Of a stretch of DNA of 43,598 nt, positions 34,591-43,568 are shown piece by piece (position 1 is the stretch's first letter; each line of letters begins with the position of its first letter). Made by a program: the position numbers and the translations under genes. The notes under the pieces are model-generated. The model made no database searches, was not told the DNA's origin, and worked only from the letters and a program-made list of their open reading frames with translations. The stretch comes from Massilibacteroides sp. (GTDB lineage: Bacteria > Bacteroidota > Bacteroidia > Bacteroidales > Tannerellaceae), in assembly GCA_028708075.1 (NCBI GenBank), contig JAQVZS010000010.1, positions 1-43,598 on the forward strand. The letters are read 5' to 3'.

Positions 34591-35658
34591 ATGAAGAAGC
34601 ACAATTTTTATGCGGGTCCTTCTATCCTAAGCGAGTATACCATAAAGAATACCGCTGCAGCAGTAGAGAATTTTGCTGGTACAGGGCTATCTTTACTCGA
34701 AGTGTCGCATAGAAGTAAAGAATTCGTGGCTGTCTGTGATGAAGCGCGTGCGCTGATTAAGGAACTTTTGGAAGTTCCGGCAGGATACGAAGTGGTTTTT
34801 CTAGGCGGAGGAGCAAGTATGCAATTTTGCATGGTGCCTTTCAATCTATTAAACAAAAAAGCCTCTTATCTTGATACGGGTACGTGGGCGTCTAATGCTA
34901 TTAAAGAAGCAAAACTTTTTGGAGAAGTGAATGTGGTTGCATCGTCGAAAGAAGCGAATTATACGTATATCCCAAAAGGATATTCCGTCCCGGAAGATTC
35001 CGATTATTTCCATTTTACTTCCAACAACACAATCTTCGGTACAGAAATGAGAATAGATCCGGAGGTAAAAGTGCCGTTGGTTGCTGATATGTCGTCTGAT
35101 ATTTTTTCACGCCCCATCGATATTTCCAAATATATTGCGATATATGCCGGTGCGCAAAAGAATTTAGGTTCAGCAGGTGTGACTTTGGTTATTATTCGCA
35201 AAGATGCGTTGGGGCATGTTGATCGTCCAATACCTACGATGTTGAATTACAATACGCATATTGCGAAGGAATCGATGTTTAATACACCACCTGTCCTTCC
35301 GATTTATTCCAGTCTTCAGACTTTGAAATATTATAAAGAGATGGGAGGAATAAAGGTGCTGGAACAGAAAAATCTGGAAAAAGCGGCTATTCTTTATGAT
35401 GAGATAGACCGGAACAAATTATTCAAGGGAACAGTTGCCGTTGAAGATCGTTCGATTATGAACGTTTGTTTTATTATGAATGAAGAATATAAGGAATTGG
35501 AATCGGATTTCAATACTTTTGCTTCTGCTGCCGGAATGGTCGGAATTAAAGGACACCGTTCGGTTGGCGGGTTCCGTGCTTCTATTTATAATGCGATGGA
35601 TAAAAGCGGAGTAGAAGCCTTGATTCAGGTAATGAAGGATTTTGAAAAGAAACATTGA
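34591..35658 (+). CDS. serC: Phosphoserine aminotransferase
   Basis: 355 aa, fold-type I PLP aminotransferase class V. It converts 3-phosphohydroxypyruvate and glutamate to phosphoserine, and also serves PLP synthesis. N-terminal [12 protein letters not shown] is diagnostic of SerC, the Schiff-base Lys190 lies in [12 protein letters not shown], the phosphate-binding GGGASMQF near residue 71 is intact, and the C-terminal [17 protein letters not shown] is conserved. It opens a four-gene run (serC-serA-DUF1015-HAD) with 2-nt to 24-nt spacers, i.e. a serine operon. The promoter was not obvious in the 141-nt gap. Confidence 0.97.
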   Translation: MKKHNFYAGPSILSEYTIKNTAAAVENFAGTGLSLLEVSHRSKEFVAVCDEARALIKELLEVPAGYEVVFLGGGASMQFCMVPFNLLNKKASYLDTGTWASNAIKEAKLFGEVNVVASSKEANYTYIPKGYSVPEDSDYFHFTSNNTIFGTEMRIDPEVKVPLVADMSSDIFSRPIDISKYIAIYAGAQKNLGSAGVTLVIIRKDALGHVDRPIPTMLNYNTHIAKESMFNTPPVLPIYSSLQTLKYYKEMGGIKVLEQKNLEKAAILYDEIDRNKLFKGTVAVEDRSIMNVCFIMNEEYKELESDFNTFASAAGMVGIKGHRSVGGFRASIYNAMDKSGVEALIQVMKDFEKKH

Positions 35659-35660
35659 GC

Positions 35661-36584
35661 ATGGCAAAGATATTGATAGCAACAGATAAACCTTTTGCCC
35701 CTGTAGCGGTGAAAGGAATACGCGAGATTGTGGAAAATGCCGGATTTGAATTGGCTTTACTTGAAAAATATACCGAAAAAACGCAGTTGCTCGAAGCGGT
35801 GAAAACAGCCGACGCGATTATCGTGCGCAGCGATATTATTGACAAGGATGTATTGGATGTGGCAAAACAATTAAAAATTGTTGTCCGGGCAGGAGCCGGT
35901 TATGATAATATTGATTTGAATGCGGCGACGTCGAAAGGTGTTTGTGTGATGAATACGCCCGGACAAAACGCTAACGCCGTTGCTGAGCTTGTTTTCGGCC
36001 TGTTGATCTATGGTATCCGCGGATTCTTTAACGGGACCTCTGGTACTGAACTGAAAGATAAAAAATTGGGTATACTGGCCTATGGGCATGTCGGACGTAA
36101 CGTTGCCCGTATTGGCAAAGGATTTGGGTTGAAACAATATGCTTTTGATGCTTATGCCTCAATTGTAGCGATCGAAAACGACGGGGTAAAAGTGGTCTCT
36201 TCCAGAGAAGAATTATTTAAAACTTGCCAGATCGTTTCCTTACACATTCCGGCAACTGAAGAAACGAAGAAATCGATAAACTTCGAGTTGATGAATCAGA
36301 TGCCTAAAGGAGCGATTGTCGTGAATACAGCGCGCAAGGAAGTGATCGACGAATCCGGCTTGGCTAAAATGTTTGCCGAACGTCCGGATTTTAAGTATTT
36401 GACGGATATTCAGCCGTCTAATCATGCGGAACTTCTGGCAGCTTATCCGGATCGTTACTTTGCGACGCCCAAAAAGATGGGTGCTCAGACGGCAGAGGCA
36501 AATATTAACGCCGGGCTTGCCGCTGCGAATCAGATCGTGGACTTTCTGAAGAACGGAAACGAGAAATACAGAGTCAATAAATAA
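35661..36584 (+). CDS. serA: D-3-phosphoglycerate dehydrogenase, short Lys-type form
   Basis: 307 aa from ATG 35661, 2 nt after the serC stop (a TTG two codons upstream would overlap serC). It has two Rossmann-like domains: the substrate domain (VRSDIIDKDVL), and the NAD domain with ILAYGHVGRNVARIG (~138-152), in which the first Gly of GxGxxG is Ala. There is no C-terminal ACT or ASB domain, so serine feedback through ACT is not expected (type III PGDH). The catalytic Arg is in NTARKEV. Where canonical enzymes have the His of PHxGA, this one has TPKKMGAQT, with Lys272 in the His position by my alignment, the IIIK variety known from Bacteroidota and Entamoeba. Confidence 0.95.
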   Translation: MAKILIATDKPFAPVAVKGIREIVENAGFELALLEKYTEKTQLLEAVKTADAIIVRSDIIDKDVLDVAKQLKIVVRAGAGYDNIDLNAATSKGVCVMNTPGQNANAVAELVFGLLIYGIRGFFNGTSGTELKDKKLGILAYGHVGRNVARIGKGFGLKQYAFDAYASIVAIENDGVKVVSSREELFKTCQIVSLHIPATEETKKSINFELMNQMPKGAIVVNTARKEVIDESGLAKMFAERPDFKYLTDIQPSNHAELLAAYPDRYFATPKKMGAQTAEANINAGLAAANQIVDFLKNGNEKYRVNK

Positions 36585-36608
36585 CTAGAGTAAACAAAAC
36601 AACGTGTA

Positions 36609-37856
36609 ATGGCGGTAATAAAACCATTTAAAGGGATCCGGCCACCGATTGGTTTAGTAGAACAGGTGGCTTCCCGTCCGTATGATGTTCTGAATTCGGA
36701 AGAAGCAAGGGAAGAAGCAAAGGGAAATGAAAAATCTTTGTATCACATCATTAAGCCGGAAATAGATTTTCCTAAGGGAACCGATGAACATGATCCGGCG
36801 GTGTATGCGAAAGCCGTGGAAAACTTCAAAAAATTCCAGGAAAAAGGTTGGCTGGTACAGGATCCGAAAGAACAGTATTATATCTATGCGCAGACGATGA
36901 ATGGGCATACACAGTATGGTCTGGTGGTTTGCGCGTCGGTCGAAGATTATCTGAATGGAAACATAAAAAAACATGAGTTGACGCGGCGCGACAAAGAAGA
37001 AGACCGCATGAAACATGTACGTGTTAATAATGCGAACATCGAGCCGGTCTTTTTTGCTTATCCTGATAATGCGGTGCTGAATGCTATTGTAAAAAAGTAT
37101 ACGGATAAAAAACCTGAATATGATTTTATTGCGCCTTTAGATGGTTTCGGACATACGTTTTGGGTCATTGACGACGAGCAGGATATTCGTCGGATTACTG
37201 AATTGTTCGCTGCTGTTCCAGCGTTATACATTGCCGATGGGCATCATCGTTCAGCAGCAGCAGCTTTAGTAGGTGTGGAAAAAGCGAAGCAAAATCCGAA
37301 TCATCGCGGCGATGAAGAATACAATTTCTTTATGGCGGTATGTTTTCCATCCAGTCAGCTGACGATTATCGATTATAATCGGGTTGTCAAAGATTTGAAT
37401 GGATTGTCTGACGTGGAATTTCTGGAGAAATTAGCGGTCAATTTTGTCGTCGAAGAAAAAGGTACGGAAGTTTATAAACCGGCAGCATTGCATAATTTCT
37501 CGCTATATTTGTCGGGTAAATGGTATTCATTAATGGCGAAACCCGGAACCTACAACGACAATGATCCGATTGGTGTTTTGGATGTCACCATATCTTCTAA
37601 TTTGATAGTAGACCAGATCCTCGGGATTAAGGATTTGCGTTCGGATAAACGAATCGATTTCGTTGGCGGAATCCGTGGTTTGGACGAACTGAAACGACGT
37701 GTGGATAGTGGTGAAATGCGGGTCGCGTTAGCGCTTTATCCTGTGTCGATGAAACAACTGATTGATATTGCCGATACCGGAAACATCATGCCCCCCAAAA
37801 CCACTTGGTTTGAGCCCAAACTACGTTCGGGTTTGGTCATTCACAGCTTGAAATAA
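36609..37856 (+). CDS. DUF1015 family protein
   Basis: 415 aa, full-length DUF1015 (PF06245): IKPFKGIRPP at the start, RPYDVLNSEEAREEA (~24-38), LTRRDKEEDRMKHV (~125-138), YIADGHHRSAAA (~211-222), and C-terminal MPPKTTWFEPKLRSGLVIHSL. The DGHHR motif looks like a catalytic or ligand-binding site. The protein is soluble with no signal peptide. It is encoded next to serA in many Bacteroidota and other anaerobes, and in some Firmicutes. A link to serine or amino-acid metabolism (e.g. serine kinase-like activity in related SerK/ParB-fold proteins) is an inference from context and the ParB/sulfiredoxin-like HxxR core, not established by the sequence. Confidence 0.92.
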   Translation: MAVIKPFKGIRPPIGLVEQVASRPYDVLNSEEAREEAKGNEKSLYHIIKPEIDFPKGTDEHDPAVYAKAVENFKKFQEKGWLVQDPKEQYYIYAQTMNGHTQYGLVVCASVEDYLNGNIKKHELTRRDKEEDRMKHVRVNNANIEPVFFAYPDNAVLNAIVKKYTDKKPEYDFIAPLDGFGHTFWVIDDEQDIRRITELFAAVPALYIADGHHRSAAAALVGVEKAKQNPNHRGDEEYNFFMAVCFPSSQLTIIDYNRVVKDLNGLSDVEFLEKLAVNFVVEEKGTEVYKPAALHNFSLYLSGKWYSLMAKPGTYNDNDPIGVLDVTISSNLIVDQILGIKDLRSDKRIDFVGGIRGLDELKRRVDSGEMRVALALYPVSMKQLIDIADTGNIMPPKTTWFEPKLRSGLVIHSLK

Positions 37857-37861
37857 AGATC

Positions 37862-38494
37862 ATGTCAGAGATAAAGAATATCGTATTTGATTTGGGAGGG
37901 GTGATTATCGACTTGGACAGAGCCTCTTCTGTGAAGTGTTTTAAGGAAATCGGCGTCAATACTATTGAGGAAATGCTGGATGCTTACGAACAGAAGGGGA
38001 TTTTTTTGGAGTTGGAAAACGGCATGGTAGATACAGAAACTTTTCGTGTTCAGTTGGGGCTTATGATTGGCCGCGAAATAACGGAGGAAGAAGTGCGTTA
38101 TGGTTGGCTTGGTTTTGTGCAGGCTGTTCCGCAATATAAGTTGGATTATATTCAATCTTTGCGCAAGAAGTATAATGTGTATATTTTGAGCAATACCAAT
38201 CCGGTAATTATGGAATGGGCAAGAACGCCGGCTTTTTCGGACGCGGGACTTCCGGTTACGGCATATTGCGATAAGTTTTATGCGTCTTACGAAATGAAAG
38301 TGACGAAGCCGAATCCGAAAATCTTCGAAATGATGATACAGGATTCCGGTATGGTTCCTTCGGAAACGCTGTTTGTCGACGATGGTAAACGAAATGTCGA
38401 TACTGCGCGAACGCTAGGGTTTGTTGCGTATCAACCACTGAATAAAGAAGATTGGCGCATGCCGATCGAACGGATACTGAAAGGTGACGCTTAA
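37862..38494 (+). CDS. HAD-IA phosphatase, YihX-like
   Basis: 210 aa. Motif I FDLGGVIIDLD (nucleophile Asp10, Gly12 at the +2 position as in YihX-type HADs), motif II Ser/Thr in ILSNTNP, motif III Lys in KPNPKIFE, motif IV FVDDGKRNV. It starts 5 nt after the DUF1015 gene and ends the serC-serA operon. The classical SerB is not seen in the window, so this HAD is a candidate for the missing phosphoserine phosphatase step. Alternatively it may be a sugar-phosphate phosphatase like YihX. Its TAA shares TTAA (38491-38494) with the stop of the convergent DeoR gene. Confidence 0.85.
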   Translation: MSEIKNIVFDLGGVIIDLDRASSVKCFKEIGVNTIEEMLDAYEQKGIFLELENGMVDTETFRVQLGLMIGREITEEEVRYGWLGFVQAVPQYKLDYIQSLRKKYNVYILSNTNPVIMEWARTPAFSDAGLPVTAYCDKFYASYEMKVTKPNPKIFEMMIQDSGMVPSETLFVDDGKRNVDTARTLGFVAYQPLNKEDWRMPIERILKGDA

Positions 38495-38509
38495 ACAAGT
38501 GTCACCTTT
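38480..38509. terminator. Hairpin across the two convergent stop codons (HAD / DeoR)
   Basis: AAAGGTGAC (38480-38488) and GTCACCTTT (38501-38509) form a perfect 9-bp stem with a 12-nt loop that contains both stop codons. It lies within the last codons of each gene and could act as a bidirectional terminator; the flanking T-runs are short. Confidence 0.5.
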
Positions 38510-39258
38510 ATTTCCCGTTCACGCAGGAGGTCGATAATATGACTCGGCGCGTTTTTGTCTGTGATAATATGGTGCACTTTGTCTATATCGCAGATTTTGC
38601 AAAATCCTCTTTTCCCGAATTTGGATGAATCCGTAAGGATAATAATTTCTTGAGAGGCGTCTATCATTTGCTGATTGATGCGCGCTTCGTTCATGTTGCT
38701 GGTGGTCAGTCCGTAATCCAGATCAATCCCGTCGACACCGAGAAACAATTTGTTGCACGAAAGACTTTCCAAAATATTTTCCGCGTAATGTCCGATAATC
38801 GATACGGAGTTCTTGCGCATGATTCCACCTAATTGGATCACTTCTATGTTTGGGTTGTAACATAGGGTTAACGAAACTTTAACGGAAGAGGTAATGGCGG
38901 TAATCGGTACGTTGATCGTGCTGATTGCGTCAGCAAAAGCCAGTAATGTAGTCCCTGACGCAATGATGATTTTATCGTTTTCTTCGAGGAATTGGGCTGC
39001 AGTGTGTGCAATTCCGGACTTCTCTTCCTGGTTCATTTTTTCCTTCACGTCTATATGCCGGTCGTTAATGATCGAACTGATACTGCTGGCGCTTCCATGG
39101 CTTCGGTAAAGCATCTTGCGCGCTTCGAGATGCTTCAAATCCTTTCGTATCGTAACTTCCGAAACGTCCAATGCTTCACTTAGCTCCTGTACTTTGACGT
39201 GCCCTTTGTGTTGGATTTCCTCTAATATGTATTGGTGTCTCTCCGCAATGCTTTTCAT
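38491..39258 (-). CDS. glpR: DeoR/GlpR-family transcriptional regulator
   Basis: 255 aa, standard DeoR length. N-terminal winged helix-turn-helix (VKVQELSEALDVSEVTIRKDLKHLE, ~19-43), then the DeoR C-terminal sugar-phosphate sensor with IASGTTLLAFA (~98-108), the phosphate-binding LFLGVDGID (~171-179) and the family's closing ILTDSSKFGKRGF. GlpR senses glycerol-3-phosphate in other bacteria. The gene is divergent from glpD-glpK-glpF across 247 bp, which makes a GlpR role the best reading; the ligand is inferred. The minus-strand TATATTTG at 39283-39290 fits its own promoter. Confidence 0.88.
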   Translation of the reverse strand: MKSIAERHQYILEEIQHKGHVKVQELSEALDVSEVTIRKDLKHLEARKMLYRSHGSASSISSIINDRHIDVKEKMNQEEKSGIAHTAAQFLEENDKIIIASGTTLLAFADAISTINVPITAITSSVKVSLTLCYNPNIEVIQLGGIMRKNSVSIIGHYAENILESLSCNKLFLGVDGIDLDYGLTTSNMNEARINQQMIDASQEIIILTDSSKFGKRGFCKICDIDKVHHIITDKNAPSHIIDLLREREIKVTLV

Positions 39259-39282
39259 AATCGCTACTTATTGTTTGCTTTG

Positions 39283-39290
39283 CAAATATA
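39283..39290 (-). promoter_or_regulatory. DeoR/GlpR-type regulator promoter -7 element (TATATTTG)
   Basis: A perfect TAnnTTTG on the minus strand, 24 nt upstream of the regulator ATG. The -33 box is poor. Confidence 0.45.
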
Positions 39291-39425
39291 GTGGATTCGT
39301 TGAGAATAGAAATAAATCGGTGTGAAAAGATTTTTTGAATGGATAGATCGACTTTAAGGTGTTATTAATTTCTTTGGTATGTTTCGTATTATTTCGATAT
39401 ATGTTGTGAAAAGTTTCAAATATGT

Positions 39426-39455
39426 TTTGATGTTTCGAAATCATTCTTATCTTTG
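39426..39455 (+). promoter_or_regulatory. glpDKF operon promoter (TTTG-N18-TATCTTTG)
   Basis: TTTG (39426-39429), 18 nt, TATCTTTG (39448-39455): a full Bacteroidota promoter, 50 nt before the glpD ATG. The preceding stretch repeats TGTTTCG/TGTTTTGA-like words (39379-39437), a possible regulator-binding region. Confidence 0.65.
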
Positions 39456-39505
39456 TGGAAAGAAATTATATATGTTATGAATCGTAATCAATAATAAGCT
39501 GTATA

Positions 39506-41089
39506 ATGAAAAGAGAAAAACACATTAAACGTATTTCCGACAATACAATCACATGGGATATTGTTGTTGTTGGTGGGGGGGCGACAGGAATAGGCATTGC
39601 GTTGGACGCCGCTTCGCGTGGTTTCAAAACGGTTTTGTTAGAACAGGCTGATTTTACTAAAGCGACATCGAGCCGCAGCACGAAATTAGTTCATGGGGGT
39701 GTACGTTATCTGGCGCAAGGTGATGTGGCGCTTGTGGTGGATGCGCTGCATGAACGGGGACTCATGCGGAAGAATGCGCCTCATTTGGTGAAAGACCAGC
39801 GTTTTATTATCGGGACGTATCGTTGGTGGGAGAAAGCGTTTTATACCATCGGCTTAACCATGTATGATGTTCTGGCGGGACACCGTAGTTTCGGACGTTC
39901 ATTGCCGATGCGAAAAAAAGATGTTATACGGGAAATCCCTGGTATTTCTACTAAAGGCTTGCGGGGAGGTGTTGTTTATCATGATGGACAGTTCGATGAT
40001 TCCCGCATGGGAATAAACCTGCTTCAAACGGCCGAAGAACAAGGTGCCGTTGTGGTGAATTATATTAAAGTGACTGCTCTGATAAAAGATCCGAACGGAA
40101 AGATAGCAGGTGTGGAAGCTTTGGATGAGCTTTCGGGACAGGCTTATCGTTTGAAATCGAAAGCTGTTATTAACGCGACGGGCATTTTTGTAGATGACTT
40201 GATGCAGATGGATGCTCCGGAAAAAGAGAATATCGTTCGTCCGAGTCAGGGAGTGCACCTGGTAGTAGACAAATCGTTTTTAGGTGGCGATACGGCAATT
40301 ATGATCCCGAAAACGAGTGACGGACGTGTGATGTTCGGGGTACCTTGGCATGATAAGGTGGTTTTAGGAACGACCGATACTCCGATGAATGAATTTGTAT
40401 TGGAGCCGAAAGCCTTGGAAGAAGAGGTGGATTTTATTTTGAAAACTTCGGGGCAATACTTAACTAAGCAGCCTAAACGTGAGGATGTCTTGTCTGTATT
40501 CGCCGGTTTACGTCCGCTTGCAGCGCCCAAAAAGAGCAGCAACGGCAAGAAAACGAAAGAAATTTCACGCAGCCATAAGATTGTGACTTCGCCAAGTGGA
40601 CTTGTTACTATTACCGGTGGAAAATGGACGACTTACCGCGATATGGCGGAAGATGCTGTGAACCGGGCAATAGCTGTCTGTGGACTGAAAAATGTTCCCT
40701 GCAAAACGGAACACCTTCATATACATGGATATCAAAAAAAAGTAGATCGGTCGAATTATTCGTATGTTTATGGGAGTGATTATTCCCGGATACAAGAAAT
40801 TGAAAAAGAAGCTTTGGGTAATGCCGATAAACTGCATCCAAATTATGATTATACTGTTGCGGAAGTGATTTGGGCGGTACGGGAAGAAATGGCGATAACA
40901 TTAGAAGATGTGCTTTCACGACGTTTACGGATTACGTTTTTAGACGCAAGAGTAGCGATCGACATGGCTCCGAAAGCAGCTACTGCCATGGCGAAAGAAA
41001 TGGGAAAAGAGGCAGCCTGGATTCAAGAACAGATTTCCGAATTTGTTTCTTTAGCACAAAATTATTTGTTGGTGCCGTATAATCCTTGA
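39506..41089 (+). CDS. glpD: FAD-dependent glycerol-3-phosphate dehydrogenase
   Basis: 527 aa, respiratory GlpD length. The FAD dinucleotide motif VVVGGGATGIGIALDAASRG is at ~20-39, followed by TSSRSTKLVHGGVRYL (~54-69), the GlpD signature; the DAO_C C-terminal domain holds EVIWAVREEMAITLEDVLSRR. It oxidises glycerol-3-phosphate to dihydroxyacetone phosphate at the inner membrane and passes electrons to quinone. It is first in a three-gene glycerol operon (44 nt to glpK). A basic insert near residues 335-350 (KKSSNGKKTKE) looks like a surface loop. An anaerobic GlpABC complex is not in the window. Confidence 0.96.
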   Translation: MKREKHIKRISDNTITWDIVVVGGGATGIGIALDAASRGFKTVLLEQADFTKATSSRSTKLVHGGVRYLAQGDVALVVDALHERGLMRKNAPHLVKDQRFIIGTYRWWEKAFYTIGLTMYDVLAGHRSFGRSLPMRKKDVIREIPGISTKGLRGGVVYHDGQFDDSRMGINLLQTAEEQGAVVVNYIKVTALIKDPNGKIAGVEALDELSGQAYRLKSKAVINATGIFVDDLMQMDAPEKENIVRPSQGVHLVVDKSFLGGDTAIMIPKTSDGRVMFGVPWHDKVVLGTTDTPMNEFVLEPKALEEEVDFILKTSGQYLTKQPKREDVLSVFAGLRPLAAPKKSSNGKKTKEISRSHKIVTSPSGLVTITGGKWTTYRDMAEDAVNRAIAVCGLKNVPCKTEHLHIHGYQKKVDRSNYSYVYGSDYSRIQEIEKEALGNADKLHPNYDYTVAEVIWAVREEMAITLEDVLSRRLRITFLDARVAIDMAPKAATAMAKEMGKEAAWIQEQISEFVSLAQNYLLVPYNP

Positions 41090-41133
41090 TAATTTATATT
41101 TTTGTTTTTGGTTAACCTGATAATGAAAAACAC

Positions 41134-42621
41134 ATGGAAAAATACATTTTGGCTTTCGATGCCGGAACGACGAGTTCGCGGGCAATTGTTTTTGATAAAA
41201 ACGGGGAAATTTGTTCTGTCGCCCAAAAAGAGTTTACGCAGTATTTTCCTCAAAGCGGATGGGTAGAGCACGACCCGCGCGAAATATGGTCTTCACAGGC
41301 AGCTGTTGCTGCCGAAGCAATTACAAAAATCGGGATTAACGGACTGAACGTTGCCGGTATAGGAATCACGAACCAGCGCGAGACGACCATTGTTTGGGAC
41401 AGAGAAACGGGTGAGCCCGTGTATAACGCGATCGTTTGGCAAGACCGGCGTACTTCCGAATATTGCGACACGTTGAAAAACGACGGTTTGTTGCCATTTA
41501 TAAAAGAAAAGACGGGATTGATCGTCGATGCTTATTTCAGTGCGACGAAAGTGAAGTGGATTCTTGATCATGTGGAAGGTGCACGCGAAAAGGCGGAAGC
41601 CGGAAAATTGGTGTTCGGTACGGTCGATACGTGGCTTGTTTGGCAATTGACTCGCGGTGAAGCACATATCACGGATGTTTCAAATGCGTCCCGTACGATG
41701 TTATATAATATTCATACCATGGAATGGGACGATGAGTTGCTCGATCTTTTTACCGTTCCCCGTTCCATGTTGCCCAAGGTTTGTGAATCTAGTGAAGTTT
41801 ATGGATATACCAAGACGACGATCTTCGCCTCTAAGGTTCCTATTGCCGGAATTGCCGGGGATCAGCAGGCGGCTTTGTTCGGTCAGATGTGTGTTGAACC
41901 AGGAATGGTGAAAAATACGTATGGCACGGGTTGTTTTATCCTGATGAACACTGGCGAGAATACAGTTGCCTCAAAAAACAATTTAATTACGACTGTTGCC
42001 TGGAAAATAAACGGAAAAGTGAATTATGCGTTGGAAGGCAGTATTTTTGTAGGTGGAGCGATTGTGCAATGGCTGCGAGATGGATTGAAAATTATTAGGT
42101 CTTCGGCTGAAATAGAGGAGTTGGCGCTGAGTGTTCCGGATAACGGAGGGGTTTATTTTGTGCCGGCTTTGACTGGACTTGGCGCTCCTTATTGGGATCA
42201 ATATGCCCGTGGAACAATTGAGGGGATCTCGCGTGGAACGACCGCCGGACATATCGCTCGTGCGGCTCTCGAAGGGATCGCTTATCAAACGATGGATGTG
42301 ATTCACGCTATGATCTTGGATGCTGGTGTGGGGCTGAAGGAACTTCGTGTGGATGGCGGTGCGGCCAGGAATAATTTGCTCATGCAGTTTCAGGCAGATG
42401 TGTTGGGACAGACGGTAATTCGCCCGCAGACGACCGAAACTACAGCGTTGGGAGCTGCATATTTGGCCGGATTGGCGGTCGGTTTCTGGAACGGTTTGGA
42501 CGAAATAAAAGCGCAATGGCATGTTGACCGGAAATTCGAGCCGGATATGAAATCGGATATGCATTTAGCTAAGAAACAGTGGAACGAAGCGGTTCACCGC
42601 TCACAATCCTGGATTAAATAA
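41134..42621 (+). CDS. glpK: Glycerol kinase
   Basis: 495 aa, FGGY family, the standard GlpK length. The N-terminal phosphate-binding loop [13 protein letters not shown] (~8-20), [18 protein letters not shown] (~32-49) and ITNQRET identify glycerol kinase. FGGY signatures include [11 protein letters not shown] and the C-terminal [22 protein letters not shown]. It phosphorylates glycerol to glycerol-3-phosphate, trapping it after GlpF uptake. It lies between glpD (44 nt) and glpF (19 nt) in one operon. No PTS-type regulatory His is assigned. Confidence 0.97.
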   Translation: MEKYILAFDAGTTSSRAIVFDKNGEICSVAQKEFTQYFPQSGWVEHDPREIWSSQAAVAAEAITKIGINGLNVAGIGITNQRETTIVWDRETGEPVYNAIVWQDRRTSEYCDTLKNDGLLPFIKEKTGLIVDAYFSATKVKWILDHVEGAREKAEAGKLVFGTVDTWLVWQLTRGEAHITDVSNASRTMLYNIHTMEWDDELLDLFTVPRSMLPKVCESSEVYGYTKTTIFASKVPIAGIAGDQQAALFGQMCVEPGMVKNTYGTGCFILMNTGENTVASKNNLITTVAWKINGKVNYALEGSIFVGGAIVQWLRDGLKIIRSSAEIEELALSVPDNGGVYFVPALTGLGAPYWDQYARGTIEGISRGTTAGHIARAALEGIAYQTMDVIHAMILDAGVGLKELRVDGGAARNNLLMQFQADVLGQTVIRPQTTETTALGAAYLAGLAVGFWNGLDEIKAQWHVDRKFEPDMKSDMHLAKKQWNEAVHRSQSWIK

Positions 42622-42640
42622 CCCTTATTTATTCTATCAC

Positions 42641-43336
42641 ATGGGACAAGATTTAATTTTTGAATTTATTGGAACGGCTATTTTGATTCTGTTAGGAGAC
42701 GGGGTAGTTGCTAATGTGATTCTGAAAGGAACGAAAGGGTACAATTCCGGGTGGGTTGTTATTTCAATAGCTTGGGGATTGGCGGTGTTTGTCGCTGCCT
42801 TTATTTCCGGACCTTATTCGGGTGCACATTTGAATCCGGCATTAACGGTTGGACTTGCTTTAGTGGGGCAGTTCGACGGGAATGTAATTGGTTATATTGT
42901 TGCCCAGATTCTGGGGGGAATAGTCGGGGCGATGTTGGTTTACTTGTTTTACAAGCCTCACTTTGATGCAGAAGAGGACAGTACTACAAAACTTGGTGTG
43001 TTTTGTACGATCCCGGCGATCCGGAATTATACGTATAACTTTATTTCCGAAGTTATCGGTACCTTCTTGTTGGTTTTTGGTATTTTATATGCAGCCGGAG
43101 CGCAGATCGATGGCCCTTATCCCGTGGCGTTGTTAATTGTCGCGATTGGCATGTCGTTGGGCGGTACAACCGGTTACGCCATTAACCCTGCTCGTGATCT
43201 TGGCCCGCGCATTGCTCATGCTTTATTGCCGATAAAAGGGAAACGAGACAGTGACTGGGCGTATTCCTGGATTCCGGTTTTGGGCCCGTTCACAGGTGCC
43301 GTTTTGGCTGCCGGCTTATTTGTTTTGCTTCACTGA
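42641..43336 (+). CDS. glpF: Glycerol uptake facilitator (aquaglyceroporin)
   Basis: 231 aa MIP-family channel with six transmembrane helices and two half-helices carrying NPA boxes: GAHLNPALTVG (~65-75) and GYAINPARDLGPR (~176-188). The Asp directly after the second NPAR is the mark of glycerol-conducting aquaglyceroporins as opposed to water channels. It provides passive glycerol entry; glpK and glpD in the same operon then metabolise it. It is the last gene before a strong terminator. Confidence 0.95.
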   Translation: MGQDLIFEFIGTAILILLGDGVVANVILKGTKGYNSGWVVISIAWGLAVFVAAFISGPYSGAHLNPALTVGLALVGQFDGNVIGYIVAQILGGIVGAMLVYLFYKPHFDAEEDSTTKLGVFCTIPAIRNYTYNFISEVIGTFLLVFGILYAAGAQIDGPYPVALLIVAIGMSLGGTTGYAINPARDLGPRIAHALLPIKGKRDSDWAYSWIPVLGPFTGAVLAAGLFVLLH

Positions 43337-43356
43337 CGGAGGCCTTTTTTGAGGTC

Positions 43357-43568
43357 TCATCGGGATGCACTTTACTCTGATTATCATTGTAAAATTCATA
43401 CCTATGATTTTTTAAATTCGTCCCGATCTTTTTAAAAAAACTTCGGGATGAATTTTTAAAAAGATCGGGACGAATTTTTTTATCCTTCAATATCGTTGAT
43501 TTTCAATAGTGAAATTTCGAAATTTCTCATCGGGATGGGATCCTTTTTGGGGGTTGTCATCCCGATGA
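43357..43568. repeat. TCATCGGGATG repeat patch downstream of glpF
   Basis: The 11-mer TCATCGGGATG occurs at 43357-43367 and 43527-43537, and inverted (CATCCCGATGA) at 43558-43568. The last two form a perfect 11-bp hairpin with a 20-nt loop. A near copy lies in the terminator loop (TTCGGGATG, 43442-43450). No gene is seen from 43337 to the window end. The patch looks like a REP-like or terminator-derived intergenic element. Confidence 0.55.
43414..43477 (+). terminator. glp operon terminator, 25-bp perfect stem
   Basis: Arms 43414-43438 and 43453-43477 are exact reverse complements around a 14-nt loop, followed by a T-run to 43481. The core is CGTCCCGATC/GATCGGGACG. It lies 77 nt after the glpF stop. 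The loop contains TTCGGGATG, a near copy of the flanking repeat unit. Confidence 0.8.
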
